The notes under the pieces are model-generated. The model saw only the letters and a list, made by a program, of their open reading frames with translations. It made no database searches and was not told where the DNA came from. From assembly GCA_004557125.1 (NCBI GenBank), contig SFET01000005.1, forward strand, positions 62,001 to 126,000: 64,000 nucleotides of DNA, read 5' to 3'. Source of the stretch: Clostridiales bacterium. GTDB taxonomy: Bacteria; Bacillota; Clostridia; Christensenellales; Aristaeellaceae. A program made the translations under genes and the position numbers. Of the stretch, positions 8,926 to 17,331 are shown in pieces. The stretch's first letter is position 1; each line of letters starts with the position of its first letter.

Positions 8926-10588
8926 TGCGCGTTTTCATCTCCATGTAAATCAAACCTGCAGCTGCTCCGGAGAGAACAATCAGGACATTGTTGACGCCGG
9001 TAAACAGACTCAGACAGAAGGCGGCCGCTGCGACGAGATAGCTGAACAGATTCCGCATTCCCGCCTTGAACAGCTTGACCAGCGCGCTGATGATGATGGG
9101 CACCACAGCTGCGCGCACGCCCGCCATCGCCATTGCGACATAGGGATTCTCTTTGACGAGCGCATACAGGAACGCCACGCCGATCATGATCACGAATGGA
9201 GGCAGCGCGACGCCCAGCAGCGCCGCCACTGCCCCTGGCACGCCTGCCGCCTGATAGCCGAACAGCACACTGGTATTTCCAATCATCAGACCGGGGATTG
9301 ATCGCCCCACAGATGTGAAATCCAGCAACTCCTCATCGGTGATCTCCAGAATGAGCTTCTTATCCGGCACGTGGGGCACGATGATGCGCACGTCCACGCC
9401 CCGCAGCGCGGCGTTTTCCAGGCTCAGGCAGAGGTCGTTGTCGAGAATCAGATAGGGCGTGGTCATCCAGGCATAGCGCGTCGCACCCGCCAGCAGGTTC
9501 TGAATGACGCTCTTGCCCACATGACGGCTGTAGATGGGGTGCGGGCCGTCGCCGAAGGGAATCAGATAGCCCGGCTCGTGAATGCCGTCCTGCTTCGGAA
9601 AGCAGTCCACGCCCGATGCGGGCGCGTTGCGGAAGTTCAGCCCGAAGTCGATCTGGAACAGCTTGGTCAGCTCCATGACCGCCTCGCCCTCCATGCGCAG
9701 CCCCACATCCTTCCAGTGGCCGTGCTTGACAATCGCGTTGATGTACTCGTCCGCGATGTTCACGCCGCCGGTGTAGCCGACCTTGCCGTCGATGACCATG
9801 ATCTTGCGGTGGCTGCGGTTGTTGAACTCGCTGTCGGCATTGCCGCGCATGCGCGAAAAGGGCGTGGCCTGAATGCCATAGGAGCGCAGAACCTTCGCAT
9901 AGTTGCCCGGCAGCGTGGTCATGCAGCCGATGTCGTCGTAGAGCACGCGCACCTCCACGCCCTGCGCGGCCTTCTCCTTCAGGATTTCCAGAATCGAATC
10001 CCAGAATATTCCCGCTTCGATGATGAAATACTCCATGTAGATGAACCTCTCCGCCCGGCGAAGGTCCTCCAGCATGGCGGCGTGCATCTGTTCGCCCAGC
10101 GGGAAGTAGGTCTGGCGCGTGTCGGTGAAGAGGTGGGTTTCTGCAATTTTGCGCAGCATCTGCGCCTGGCTGTGGGCGACGGGGTTCTCCGCGCGCAGCT
10201 GCCCGAAAACAGCCGCATCATCTCTTTCATAGGCATTATCCTTGAGATCCTTCAGGCGGCGGATGTACTTCTTCTTTAGCTTTCTGGAATAAAAGAGGAA
10301 GTACGCCATGAATCCTGCAATCGGCACCACCAGCAGAAACAGCAGCCACGGAACCTTGTAGTCCGGATTATCGTCCGAGGCAATGATCGAGATCACGCAG
10401 GCGATCTCCGTCAGCCACGCGGCGATGTAGAAGTACGGCACATAGCAGCACAGCGCGACGAGGATGCCGATGATCGCCGCCACCTCAAACAGCGTGATTG
10501 CGATGGCGAGGATGTAGCGGACCGGAATGTAGTTGATCTCCCGCTCCACGGACTGGTCATATACCTGGTACTGGATTTTCTTCTTCAT
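8912..10588 (-). CDS. Chimeric frame: cardiolipin synthase N-terminal part joined to a chromate transporter C-terminal part
   Basis: Residues 1 to about 412 are cardiolipin synthase (phospholipase D family): three N-terminal helices, then the first catalytic motif (SHRKIMVIDGKVGYTGG near residue 258). The match stops at VPHVPDKKL. From about residue 415 the sequence is CHR transporter (EELLDFTSVGRSIPGLMIGN, GYQAAGVPGAVAALLGVALP). The second HKD motif of the synthase and about 40 residues of the CHR protein are missing. The join is in frame near 9345-9355. It looks like a deletion joining two genes, or an assembly join. ATG 10588 is 9 bases from GGAGG. Confidence 0.75.
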   Translation of the reverse strand: MKKKIQYQVYDQSVEREINYIPVRYILAIAITLFEVAAIIGILVALCCYVPYFYIAAWLTEIACVISIIASDDNPDYKVPWLLFLLVVPIAGFMAYFLFYSRKLKKKYIRRLKDLKDNAYERDDAAVFGQLRAENPVAHSQAQMLRKIAETHLFTDTRQTYFPLGEQMHAAMLEDLRRAERFIYMEYFIIEAGIFWDSILEILKEKAAQGVEVRVLYDDIGCMTTLPGNYAKVLRSYGIQATPFSRMRGNADSEFNNRSHRKIMVIDGKVGYTGGVNIADEYINAIVKHGHWKDVGLRMEGEAVMELTKLFQIDFGLNFRNAPASGVDCFPKQDGIHEPGYLIPFGDGPHPIYSRHVGKSVIQNLLAGATRYAWMTTPYLILDNDLCLSLENAALRGVDVRIIVPHVPDKKLILEITDEELLDFTSVGRSIPGLMIGNTSVLFGYQAAGVPGAVAALLGVALPPFVIMIGVAFLYALVKENPYVAMAMAGVRAAVVPIIISALVKLFKAGMRNLFSYLVAAAAFCLSLFTGVNNVLIVLSGAAAGLIYMEMKTRNDLS

Positions 10589-10697
10589 CGCCACGTTCCT
10601 CCGGGAATTGGAGTTTCTGAATGCCCGACAAAGACCTGTCCTCCGTCTGGAGAGGCAGGGCTTTGCCGCAGATTATTCGATTGTGTGCACCATACGC

Positions 10698-10949
10698 TCA
10701 CTTCTGGTCTTCTTTCTCTTCCTTGTGGATCTGCGCATCGGTCATGCGGGCCTTGGCCTCCTCCACGCTCTCGCCCTCCCTGGTGAGGAACTGATCCACG
10801 AATTTGTCCGTCATTTTGGTGAAGCCCTCCACGACGCCGTCCTCGATCTTCTTGTAGCCGCCGACCACGCCGTCCTCGATCTTCTTGTACCCTTCAACGA
10901 CCGCTTCTGCGATCTTGTCATTTGCCTGAGCCAGCTTCGACTTTGCCAT
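10698..10949 (-). CDS. Small charged repeat protein, function unknown
   Basis: An 83-residue soluble, Lys/Glu-rich protein with three tandem 11-residue units: VVEGYKKIEDG, VVGGYKKIEDG and VVEGFTKMTDK, then VDQFLTREGE. The units are predicted helical. The RBS AAAGAGGGA lies upstream of ATG 10949. The next gene upstream (10977-11348) is a small membrane protein, so the pair may form an operon. I know similar short proteins in Clostridia but no function. Confidence 0.7.
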   Translation of the reverse strand: MAKSKLAQANDKIAEAVVEGYKKIEDGVVGGYKKIEDGVVEGFTKMTDKFVDQFLTREGESVEEAKARMTDAQIHKEEKEDQK

Positions 10950-10976
10950 TTTTCATTTCCCTCTTTCTATGTAGAA

Positions 10977-11348
10977 TTACTTCAGTCCCTTGACCACCGG
11001 GATCAGACCCAGCAGCAGGATGATGCCCACGATGCCGACGAGGATGCCGGGGATCATCAGTCCCTCAAACACCATGATCATGCACATGCCGGTGCCAAGC
11101 ACCAGTGCGGCAACCACGCCGTATGCAACCTTGCCCACGGCTTTCCAGTTGACTTTCGCAACGGGCTTTCCGGCTGCGATCCATCGAACCAGCGCCAGAA
11201 CCAGCAGCACCAGCACACCCAGGGCCGTCATAACCACGCCGGGCTTGAACGCATCCCACTCCGGCAGCAGGCACATGCACATGCCCAGCGCAAACAGCAG
11301 GCCGCCCACAACCCCCAGCAGCAGATACGCAAAATCTTTCTTCTCCAT
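10977..11348 (-). CDS. Small four-helix membrane protein, function unknown
   Basis: About 123 residues from the ATG at 11348 (MEKKDFAYLLLG), placed 8 bases after AAGGAAGG; an upstream ATG at 11357 overlaps that site. Four hydrophobic segments form two similar halves, each with an LGxxMCM-type turn (GMCMCLLPEWDAFKPG and GMCMIMVFEGLMIPG), which suggests internal duplication. It ends 27 bases before the 83-residue gene and is probably co-transcribed with it. Confidence 0.7.
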   Translation of the reverse strand: MEKKDFAYLLLGVVGGLLFALGMCMCLLPEWDAFKPGVVMTALGVLVLLVLALVRWIAAGKPVAKVNWKAVGKVAYGVVAALVLGTGMCMIMVFEGLMIPGILVGIVGIILLLGLIPVVKGLK

Positions 11349-11863
11349 TTTTCTCATCCTTCCTTGAATCGTTCTTTCGCTTGACAGAACGCATTATAGG
11401 GCAGCTTTATTTGCGAATTGCTGGAATTTTGTTTGCAAATTATGAATTCTGATACTTACAGCAGCCATCCAACATTCCGGGTATGAATCGGAATGCCGAA
11501 TGGATGCACTTGTCTTTTATTCCACTTCGATGAAGGCCCGCCCGATCCGATCGCCGTCGGATGCCGTGATGATCGTTCGCCCGCACGTGCGGACAACCGT
11601 CAGACTGCGTCCATAATAGGTGGTAAAGCTGCCGCTGTGATACTGCTCGGTGGTGCAGGGATTGGCGGAGCCGAACGCCAGCAACTCACCGCCACTGCCA
11701 CTTTGCTTCAGTCCGAACAAGTGAGTCTGCGCAGCCGGACGCTGCCCGCATCCGGGAGACGCCTGAAAAGCGCGTCTCTCTTTTCCAGTTTAAGAATACT
11801 CAAACATAACTGAAGCAATTCAGAAGCATAGAAAAGGTAAAATGAGGTACGATAGTTATCTTC
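11349..11863. other. Low-gene stretch with GH2 remnant and a small hairpin
   Basis: Apart from the GH2 remnant (11517-11720) no gene is supported. A 7-bp hairpin GAGACGC / GCGTCTC at 11758-11779 is followed by a pyrimidine run on the plus strand. From 11800 the base composition becomes markedly AT-rich. Confidence 0.5.
11517..11720 (-). pseudogene. Remnant of a GH2-family glycoside hydrolase C-terminus
   Basis: A 67-codon frame has the look of the C-terminal beta-sandwich of GH2 beta-galactosidases: GGELLAFGSANPCTTEQYHSG, then TTYYGRSLTVVRTCG, and a final SDGDRIGRAFIEVE. The catalytic domains that should lie upstream are absent; instead there is unrelated sequence and a PPOX-type gene on the other strand. 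There is no start codon of note. Known family resemblance is my reading; an HMM search would settle it. Confidence 0.55.
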
Positions 11864-12313
11864 TTGCAAAGAGGAAAATACGAAATCCTTATCACGTTGA
11901 TTAATATATTTCGTGCCACCGCCAGTTTTTCGATTGATAAGATCAATCACAATATCCAGCATCTCGCCACCTGCGAGAATGATCAGCCGCACGTCCGTCC
12001 CTTCGGCGCCGTCTGCATTTTTGAAGGCAGGTTGTACTTTGTCACCAACAATCAGAAAAATGTATACCATCAGCTCAAGGAGAATCAAAAAGTCGAAATC
12101 TGCGGCATGCACAAGGGCACCTGGATTCGCGTAGAAGGAGAAGTCCGGGAAGACCTGCGCCGGGAAGCACGCGTTGCGATGATGAATGAAAACACAGCAG
12201 CGCTGAGCGGAATGTACACCGTCGATGACAAGCTGATGACCGTATTCTACTTTGAACACGGCACAGCGACCATCTATTCCTTCACTGCCGAACCGAAAGT
12301 GATCGAGCTGTAA
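11864..12313 (+). CDS. Pyridoxamine 5'-phosphate oxidase-like flavoprotein, abnormal N-terminus
   Basis: Residues from about 33 onward match small split-barrel FMN proteins: HLATCENDQPHVRPFGAV, LYFVTNNQKNVYHQLKENQ, VEICGMHKGTWIRVEGEV. The normal family N-terminus, a short helix leading into the FYLAT strand, is replaced by an AT-rich 30-residue stretch (QRGKYEILITLINIFRATAS). The only start is a TTG at 11864 without a convincing RBS. The gene may have lost its true 5' end. It ends in a proper terminator. Possible role: flavin reductase or general stress oxidoreductase. Confidence 0.65.
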   Translation: MQRGKYEILITLINIFRATASFSIDKINHNIQHLATCENDQPHVRPFGAVCIFEGRLYFVTNNQKNVYHQLKENQKVEICGMHKGTWIRVEGEVREDLRREARVAMMNENTAALSGMYTVDDKLMTVFYFEHGTATIYSFTAEPKVIEL

Positions 12314-12323
12314 CTGAATCATC

Positions 12324-12359
12324 AAACGGGCAGCATGCTTCCACCTGCCGCCCGTTTTT
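12324..12359 (+). terminator. Terminator of the PPOX-like gene
   Basis: AAACGGGC (12324-12331) pairs with GCCCGTTT (12350-12357), and the stem runs into TTTTT. The gene stop codon is 10 bases upstream. Confidence 0.75.
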
Positions 12360-12454
12360 AACTATGATCCTACTCTCAGTCACTTCCACTTTCCATTTCA
12401 ATAGATAGATAGTACATCGTACACTTCAAAAGATATATAAGGTTGCATTTGTAT

Positions 12455-13414
12455 TTACTCCTGCGTGACAGTCTTTTTGTCCAGAATTCGGTTCAAGACG
12501 ATCGTCTGAAGAATCGCAAAGCAATTGGAGACCACCCAGTACAGCGCAAAGCTGGAGTTGTAGCCCAGACAGATTACCAGAGAGAACAGCGGCATCACCA
12601 GGTTCATCATCGCCATATTTCCGTTTGCTGCATTCTGCTGGTTTTTGTTCTGCGTGAGCTTCGTCATCAGGATCTGGGTGACGCAGGACAGTACCGGCAG
12701 CACGAGCCAGCCATTGCCCTAAACAAAGACCGAGACCCTCGTCACAAGCAGGTTGATATTCGTCAGCTGCGGGATCGTCTGCACGGCGGAGATATACTCA
12801 GGCAAGCCGCTCATATATGCAGAGATCGCCTCCACGGTGGCAGCGCAGGCCCCGCCGGAGAAATCGAAAGCGATCGATCAAGGCAGCGCGGCGATTTGCT
12901 GCGCAGTCAGGGAGGCATACGCGCTCGCCCAGCTCTCTGCGGGAATTGCCGCAAGCTAGTTTGCCGTGGGCATGGCGGCGGCAAAGGGAGAATCCGGCAT
13001 CCAAAGGTTGCGGATCCACAGGAAACGCTCGTTTTGGAATACGCCGTCCGCCAGGTAGTTGAGCGTCTGCCGAGCCATCTGGAGATTGGCCGACTGCCGC
13101 ATGGCAGAAAACATGACAAACAGGATGACCATCGAAATCAGCATCGGCAGACAGCCGGACATGGGGCTGACATGCTCCCGCTGATACAGCTCCGCGGTCT
13201 TCTGATTCAGCTTCTCCTTGTCGTTTGCGTACTTCTGCTGCAACGCGACCATCTGCGGCTGCAGCCGCTCCATCTGTTTCATGCCCTTGCGGCTCTTGTA
13301 CTCCAGCGGCAGTAGCGCCAGCTTGATCAGCAGTGTAAACAGGATGATCGCGCAGCCATAGTTGCCGATGAAGCCATAGATTGCATCCAGGATCGTGGCG
13401 AGTATTCCAGCCAT
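12455..13414 (-). pseudogene. yidC: YidC/OxaA-type membrane insertase with three in-frame stops
   Basis: The frame from ATG 13414 (RBS GAGGT) gives MAGILATILDAIYGFIGNYG, ILFTLLIKLALLPLEYKSRK, QMERLQPQMVALQQKYANDK and PMSGCLPMLISMVILFVMF, typical of Gram-positive YidC. Coding sense then continues in the same frame through TAG (12956-12958), TGA (12878-12880) and TAG (12719-12721). It ends with NGWLVLPVLSCVTQILMTKL and a final helix to the stop at 12455. There is no frameshift. All three stops are one transition away from a plausible sense codon (CAG twice). Neighbours use TAG and TGA as stops, so recoding is unlikely. Confidence 0.85.
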
Positions 13415-13497
13415 ATGTACCTCGTATAATTCAAAAGTAGTGCTTATAGATCGCTCTCCAGCGGAGTGCGACATAGTTCGGAATGCTATGGATTGGT

Positions 13498-14877
13498 CTA
13501 TTGTACCTGCCGCATGACGGTGGAACGTATGTGCTCAGCGCTCAAGGTATAGCGGTCGGCCTTCTTCGGAAGCTCAACCGTCGTCGTCCTGGTCAACGAA
13601 TTGTTGATCACCAGATATACGACGCCCGGCTTCCTATCCTTGCGGGAATGGCAGTAAATGTGAGCGCCTTCCACATCCGGATTATCGCAATCGTACACGG
13701 TTGTTCCCATGAGCCGGTTCCAAAGCAGGACGGCATAATAATTGGGGCGGGTCTTGAAGCTGCCGTGCTCCAGAAAACCGTAGTCGGAAGAGGCCAGGGT
13801 GTTATGGAAGATCACGCCGTCTGTGATCGTCGTAAAGCTTCCAAGCTCATTGAGGGTGCGCAGCACATCCAGGTAGGTGGAGGCCCAGGTGTCCCCGCCG
13901 CCGCCGGCATCGCCGGATTCCGTAACCCACATCTGGCCGCCAGGGACATATTTGTTGCGGAGCACCGAGTGCGCTTTTGCGGCTTTGGGGGCAACTGCAA
14001 GATATTCGTCGCTGTGCGCCTCATCGCCCGACCAATGCGCGTTGGGGGCAAGGGAAGCCATCCTCTCCGACACGCCGTTGTAGTAATGGTAGCTGAACAC
14101 ATCCAGCTTTACCTTTGTACCCGCCAGCAGCTCGTCGGTCGTGCATGTCTTGACAATGCTGCCGATTCCGGCGCCCAATCCGCGGCTGTTCGGATCAGCC
14201 GTGGTAGAATCTCCGGTGGTACAGGGGCCAACCAGCAGGCAGCTGGGATAGTTCTCCCGCATCCACTGATTCAGGATGTCCTGATCCCTTGCATAGTCCG
14301 CAGCGGTATATCCGGCGGGCGCACCGGACATTCCCAGCATGTTCGGCTCATTCATAAACTCGATGGCGTCGATCTCCACGCCATAGCGATGGCTGAAATC
14401 AAAAATCTTCTTTGCCTGTGTCAAATCCAAGGGCCCGCCGTCGGGATGATCTCCGTCACAATTGCTGACGGAAATGAGGAGCTTGCCTCCCACAGCCTTG
14501 ACATAGTCCAAAACGCCGATCCATTGCTCCCTCGTCAGAACGCTGGCATATCCATCCGGCACCTTGCCATTGGTCATATCGTCCAGGTCATAATACGTTT
14601 TTGTTGCCCATGAGCCGGACACACGAATCCATGCAGGACCGAGTTCCCTTGCAAGTGCACGCAGCCGCTTATTATAAAGATCAATCGGAGGATAATACTG
14701 CATCAGATCTGCAATCGCCGCTGCGTCCTGAATACCCCTGATCGGCGGAAAGTCCTCCGTTCCCTCGATCTGTCCCGGCGTGTATGCCTTCCAGAAGGTT
14801 CCTCCGGTCACTTCGGTCATTTCGATATTGTAGGAAACCAAGCGTTCATCTACGTACCGTTCTCGTATCCGGCGTTT
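13498..14877 (-). pseudogene. GH79-like glycoside hydrolase (heparanase/beta-glucuronidase family), truncated at both ends
   Basis: The open frame encodes a retaining TIM-barrel hydrolase. Acid/base Glu lies in IEFMNEPNMLGMSG, and the nucleophile Glu in MWVTESGDAGGGGDTWASTY. The first codons (YVDERLVSYNIEMTEVTGG) are already inside the domain. The only start candidates are a TTG at 14841 or internal ATGs, there is no signal peptide, and an in-frame TGA lies at 14880-14878. At the other end the frame stops after RSTVMRQVQ, some 50 residues before the family's C-terminal sandwich closes. A GH2 remnant nearby suggests a former polysaccharide-use locus. Confidence 0.75.
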
Positions 14878-15008
14878 TCAATCGTTGATGTGCATGGACA
14901 GATAAGATGTGGCTCAATCATAGAAGCCCAGTGCATCCGTCCTTGTTTCGTCAACACTCTCTGAACCACACGACCTCCTGCCATTGGCCAGTATGCCTTG
15001 CGACAATC

Positions 15009-15051
15009 GGGGCTGTGAAAGAACACAATGTCATTCTTTCACAGCCCCTTT
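15009..15051 (+). terminator. Orphan intrinsic terminator
   Basis: GGGGCTGTGAAAGAA (15009-15023) pairs perfectly with TTCTTTCACAGCCCC (15034-15048), 10-base loop, then TTTC. No plus-strand gene precedes it, so it probably outlived the gene it served. Confidence 0.65.
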
Positions 15052-15185
15052 CAAGGACAATTCTGCTTCGGCGCATGTATGAAAATGCAATCCATCGCCT
15101 CTGAAAGACGGGGGGAATTCCCTCTGAAACGGGTTAGACGGGCAAGCCTAAGACATATCAAAAATCGATTCTTTTCGCCCCTTCA

Positions 15186-15262
15186 TTAACCCCCCATTTA
15201 ACCCATTTTGGCAATTTAACCCTTTTTTAGCCCCTATAAAATGGGCTAAATTGGGTCAAATC
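15186..15262. repeat. TTAACCC repeats and nested palindrome
   Basis: TTAACCC starts at 15186, 15198 and 15216. The last copy opens a nested inverted repeat: ATTTAACCC with GGGTCAAAT outside, TTTAGCCC with GGGCTAAA inside. Function unknown. It is too short and irregular for CRISPR. Confidence 0.45.
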
Positions 15263-15289
15263 CGTTTAAAATACGTCAGCGCCAAAAAT

Positions 15290-15328
15290 AGGGAAAACCC
15301 CCGAAAACGCCGTGTTTCCAGGGGTTTT
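15290..15328 (-). terminator. Terminator of rplM-rpsI
   Basis: On the minus strand AAAACCCC pairs with GGGGTTTT, with inner pairing GAAAC/GTTTC, ending in TTTTCCC. It lies just past the rpsI stop. Confidence 0.75.
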
Positions 15329-15337
15329 GAGCATTCT

Positions 15338-15733
15338 TTAGCGCTTGGAGAACTGAGGTGCGCGACGTGCAGCCTTGAGGCCGTACTTCTTGCGCTCCTT
15401 CATGCGCGGGTCGCGGGTCAGATAGCCGGCCTTCTTGACGATCGGCTTGTAGGCCTCGTCCGCCTTCACGAGCGCGCGGGCAATGCCGTGACGGATGGCA
15501 CCGGCCTGGCCGGTGAATCCGCCGCCCTTGCAGTTGACGATGACGTCGAACTTGCCGGCGGTCTCGGTGGCGTTCAGGGGCTGACGGACGACCATCTTCA
15601 GGGTCTCATAGCCGAAGTACTCGTCCAGGGAGCGCTTGTTGATGATGATGTTACCCTCGCCGGGGATCAGACGAACGCGAGCGATCGCCTTTTTTCTTCT
15701 GCCAACGGCATGGAAGCAAACAGTGTTAGCCAT
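15338..15733 (-). CDS. rpsI: 30S ribosomal protein S9
   Basis: A 131-residue ribosomal protein of the small subunit head; its C-terminal tail reaches the P-site tRNA. The tail ends in KAARRAPQFSKR, the conserved basic SKR terminus. GRRKKAIARVRLIPGEGNI near the start and GGGFTGQAGAIRHGIARAL in the middle are family signatures. GGAGGACGAAAA precedes ATG 15733. It follows rplM by 19 bases in the standard two-gene operon. Confidence 0.98.
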   Translation of the reverse strand: MANTVCFHAVGRRKKAIARVRLIPGEGNIIINKRSLDEYFGYETLKMVVRQPLNATETAGKFDVIVNCKGGGFTGQAGAIRHGIARALVKADEAYKPIVKKAGYLTRDPRMKERKKYGLKAARRAPQFSKR

Positions 15734-15752
15734 TTTTCGTCCTCCTCCCTAA

Positions 15753-16181
15753 TCACAGCTTGAGCAGCTCGGGCTTCTGGGCCTGCTGCTTGTGCTCAGC
15801 GCCGGTGTACACGAACAGCTTCTTCGCCATCGCGTAGCCGAGGGGTCCCTTGGGCAGCATGCGGCGCACGGCCTCGCGGAACGCGAAGTCGCTCTTCTTG
15901 GCCATCAGGCGGCGATAGGGGATCTCCTTCAGTCCGCCCGGATAGCCGGTGTGATAGCGGTACATCTTGTCGTCCAGCTTCTTGCCGGTCAGCACCAGCT
16001 TGTCGGTGTTGATGACGATGATGTAGTCGCCGCAATCGCAGTTGGGAGTGAAGGTGGGCTTATGCTTGCCGCGGAGCATGGCAGCAACCTGGGAAGCCAG
16101 GCGGCCGAGAACCATGCCCTCTGCGTCGATGACGTACCACTTACGCTCGACGTTCTGGGGATTCGCCATATAAGTACTCAC
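15753..16181 (-). CDS. rplM: 50S ribosomal protein L13
   Basis: Large-subunit assembly protein of 142 residues. I chose the GTG at 16181 because GGAGG lies 8 bases before it and the product then begins (V)STYMANPQNVERKWYVID, the usual L13 N-terminus. The longer upstream frame adds 22 residues that are foreign to the family. LGRLASQVAAMLRGKHKP and MLPKGPLGYAMAKKLFVYTG are conserved. It is transcribed with rpsI from the promoter at 16289-16317. Confidence 0.97.
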   Translation of the reverse strand: MSTYMANPQNVERKWYVIDAEGMVLGRLASQVAAMLRGKHKPTFTPNCDCGDYIIVINTDKLVLTGKKLDDKMYRYHTGYPGGLKEIPYRRLMAKKSDFAFREAVRRMLPKGPLGYAMAKKLFVYTGAEHKQQAQKPELLKL

Positions 16182-16288
16182 GAGTAATTCCTCCAAATAA
16201 GTTCTCAATGCTTTTGCGAAAAGTTTGGTCAGGACTTTGCGCATCATGCCTTAAGCTCGGGGCTAGTGAGCGTATTGACACAAGATGT

Positions 16289-16317
16289 ATTATATCCCAT
16301 TTTCGCTCCAAGATCAA
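16289..16317 (-). promoter_or_regulatory. Promoter of rplM-rpsI
   Basis: Minus-strand TTGATC (16317-16312), 17-base spacer, TATAAT (16294-16289). The resulting leader is about 100 nt, long enough for an L13-type autoregulatory structure, which I could not confirm. Confidence 0.7.
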
Positions 16318-16335
16318 TGAAAAAACGGTATTTTT

Positions 16336-17238
16336 TTAGAATTTAACATCCCGACGTGCCCCACAGCGCCCATTTTTGCGCCGCAGCAGCGACAAAAACA
16401 CGCCTGCGAGGGCCACGCTGGTCCCCAGGAAGGTCATGCCGGCGCAGATAAAGAAGCCCGTCGTCCCCCATTGCGCCGCCAGGGCCGCGAAGGGCGTGCG
16501 CAGGGAGAGAATCTCATCGCACCGGCAGCGCAGCGCGGCGTTTCCGGCGAGATTCACCAGCAGAAACAGCAGCGCGCAGAACAGGCCAAAGCCCCAGGGT
16601 CCCGTGCGGCCCGTGCAGGCACGCACCGCGACTCCCGCCGACAGCGCCGTGCTCATGCAGGCCGACAGCAGGCCCAGCGCCAGCGCCGCAGCCACGCTGT
16701 CCCGCAGCCGCAGATCCACCGCGAACTGCAAGCGCGAGGGATCCGGATCCCTGCCGAAGATCCACAGTGCCGCCTCCAGCAGCAGAAGCAGCAGCAGATA
16801 CGCACCGCCCACCGCCTCGAGCGCCCGCAGCCCCAGCACTGCGATCCATCCCGCCAGCAGCAGCGCCGCCAGTGCGCCCCACAGCGCCGCGTTGCGCAGC
16901 GGCAGAACCAGCGCGCCGGTCTTCGCCGCGGATGCCAGCAGCAGTGCCCCTGCCACGACCAGCGCCGCCGCGTACAGCCCACCGATCAGCCCGCCCGCAT
17001 GGCAACCCAGCAGCCGCCGGTACACTCCCGGGAAGCGCTCCGCGCCGGTGCGCCGCTTCAGATGGGCGAGCATCGCCGCCAGCAATCCGAAGGCGAGCGC
17101 AGCAAAGACCGCACCGATCCAGGACGCGCGCCCCGTCTGGGTACAGAACACCGCCTGCGTGCGCCCGGAGGCGAAGCCCAGGCCCGTTCCCACTGCCGTG
17201 ACGGCCAGCGCCGCAGAAAACTCCTCGCGTGCGTTCAT
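16336..17238 (-). CDS. Polytopic membrane protein, YkvI/permease-like
   Basis: About 300 residues, eight to ten hydrophobic helices and short Arg-rich loops. The start is placed at ATG 17238 (MNAREEFSAALAVTAVGTGL) with GGGAGATGG upstream. The opening segment with GTGLGFASGRTQAVF, breaking the first helix with small residues, resembles COG3949 (YkvI) proteins of the amino-acid permease fold, but no substrate residues are diagnostic. A 25-codon frame (17235-17312, MDPECLDRVHAAAKVG) overlaps the start by ATGA and may be translated. Likely operon with the single-pass gene upstream. Confidence 0.65.
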   Translation of the reverse strand: MNAREEFSAALAVTAVGTGLGFASGRTQAVFCTQTGRASWIGAVFAALAFGLLAAMLAHLKRRTGAERFPGVYRRLLGCHAGGLIGGLYAAALVVAGALLLASAAKTGALVLPLRNAALWGALAALLLAGWIAVLGLRALEAVGGAYLLLLLLLEAALWIFGRDPDPSRLQFAVDLRLRDSVAAALALGLLSACMSTALSAGVAVRACTGRTGPWGFGLFCALLFLLVNLAGNAALRCRCDEILSLRTPFAALAAQWGTTGFFICAGMTFLGTSVALAGVFLSLLRRKNGRCGARRDVKF

Positions 17239-17331
17239 TGCACCATCTCCCGCAGCAGCATATGCCCCACCTTCGCCGCGGCATGCACCCGATCCAGGCA
17301 TTCCGGATCCATCAAGGCGCCATGTGCCGCT

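Larger units (their letters stand above)
14878..15337. other. 460-base gene-free stretch between the GH79 fragment and rpsI
   Basis: No credible ORF. It holds an orphan terminator (15009-15051), a cluster of TTAACCC repeats with nested palindromes (15186-15262) and the rpsI terminator. Confidence 0.6.

Noticed and set aside
11708..12325. 205-codon minus-strand ORF
   Set aside because: Mostly antisense to the PPOX-like gene; it has no supported start and no recognisable domain.
12455..13414. Stop-codon recoding to explain yidC
   Set aside because: Other genes here end normally at TAG and TGA, and both stop types would need recoding.
14907..15104. 65-codon plus-strand ORF
   Set aside because: Crosses an intrinsic terminator, has no RBS and no protein-like composition.
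15186..15262. CRISPR-like array
   Set aside because: Only three 7-base units at uneven spacing and no cas genes.
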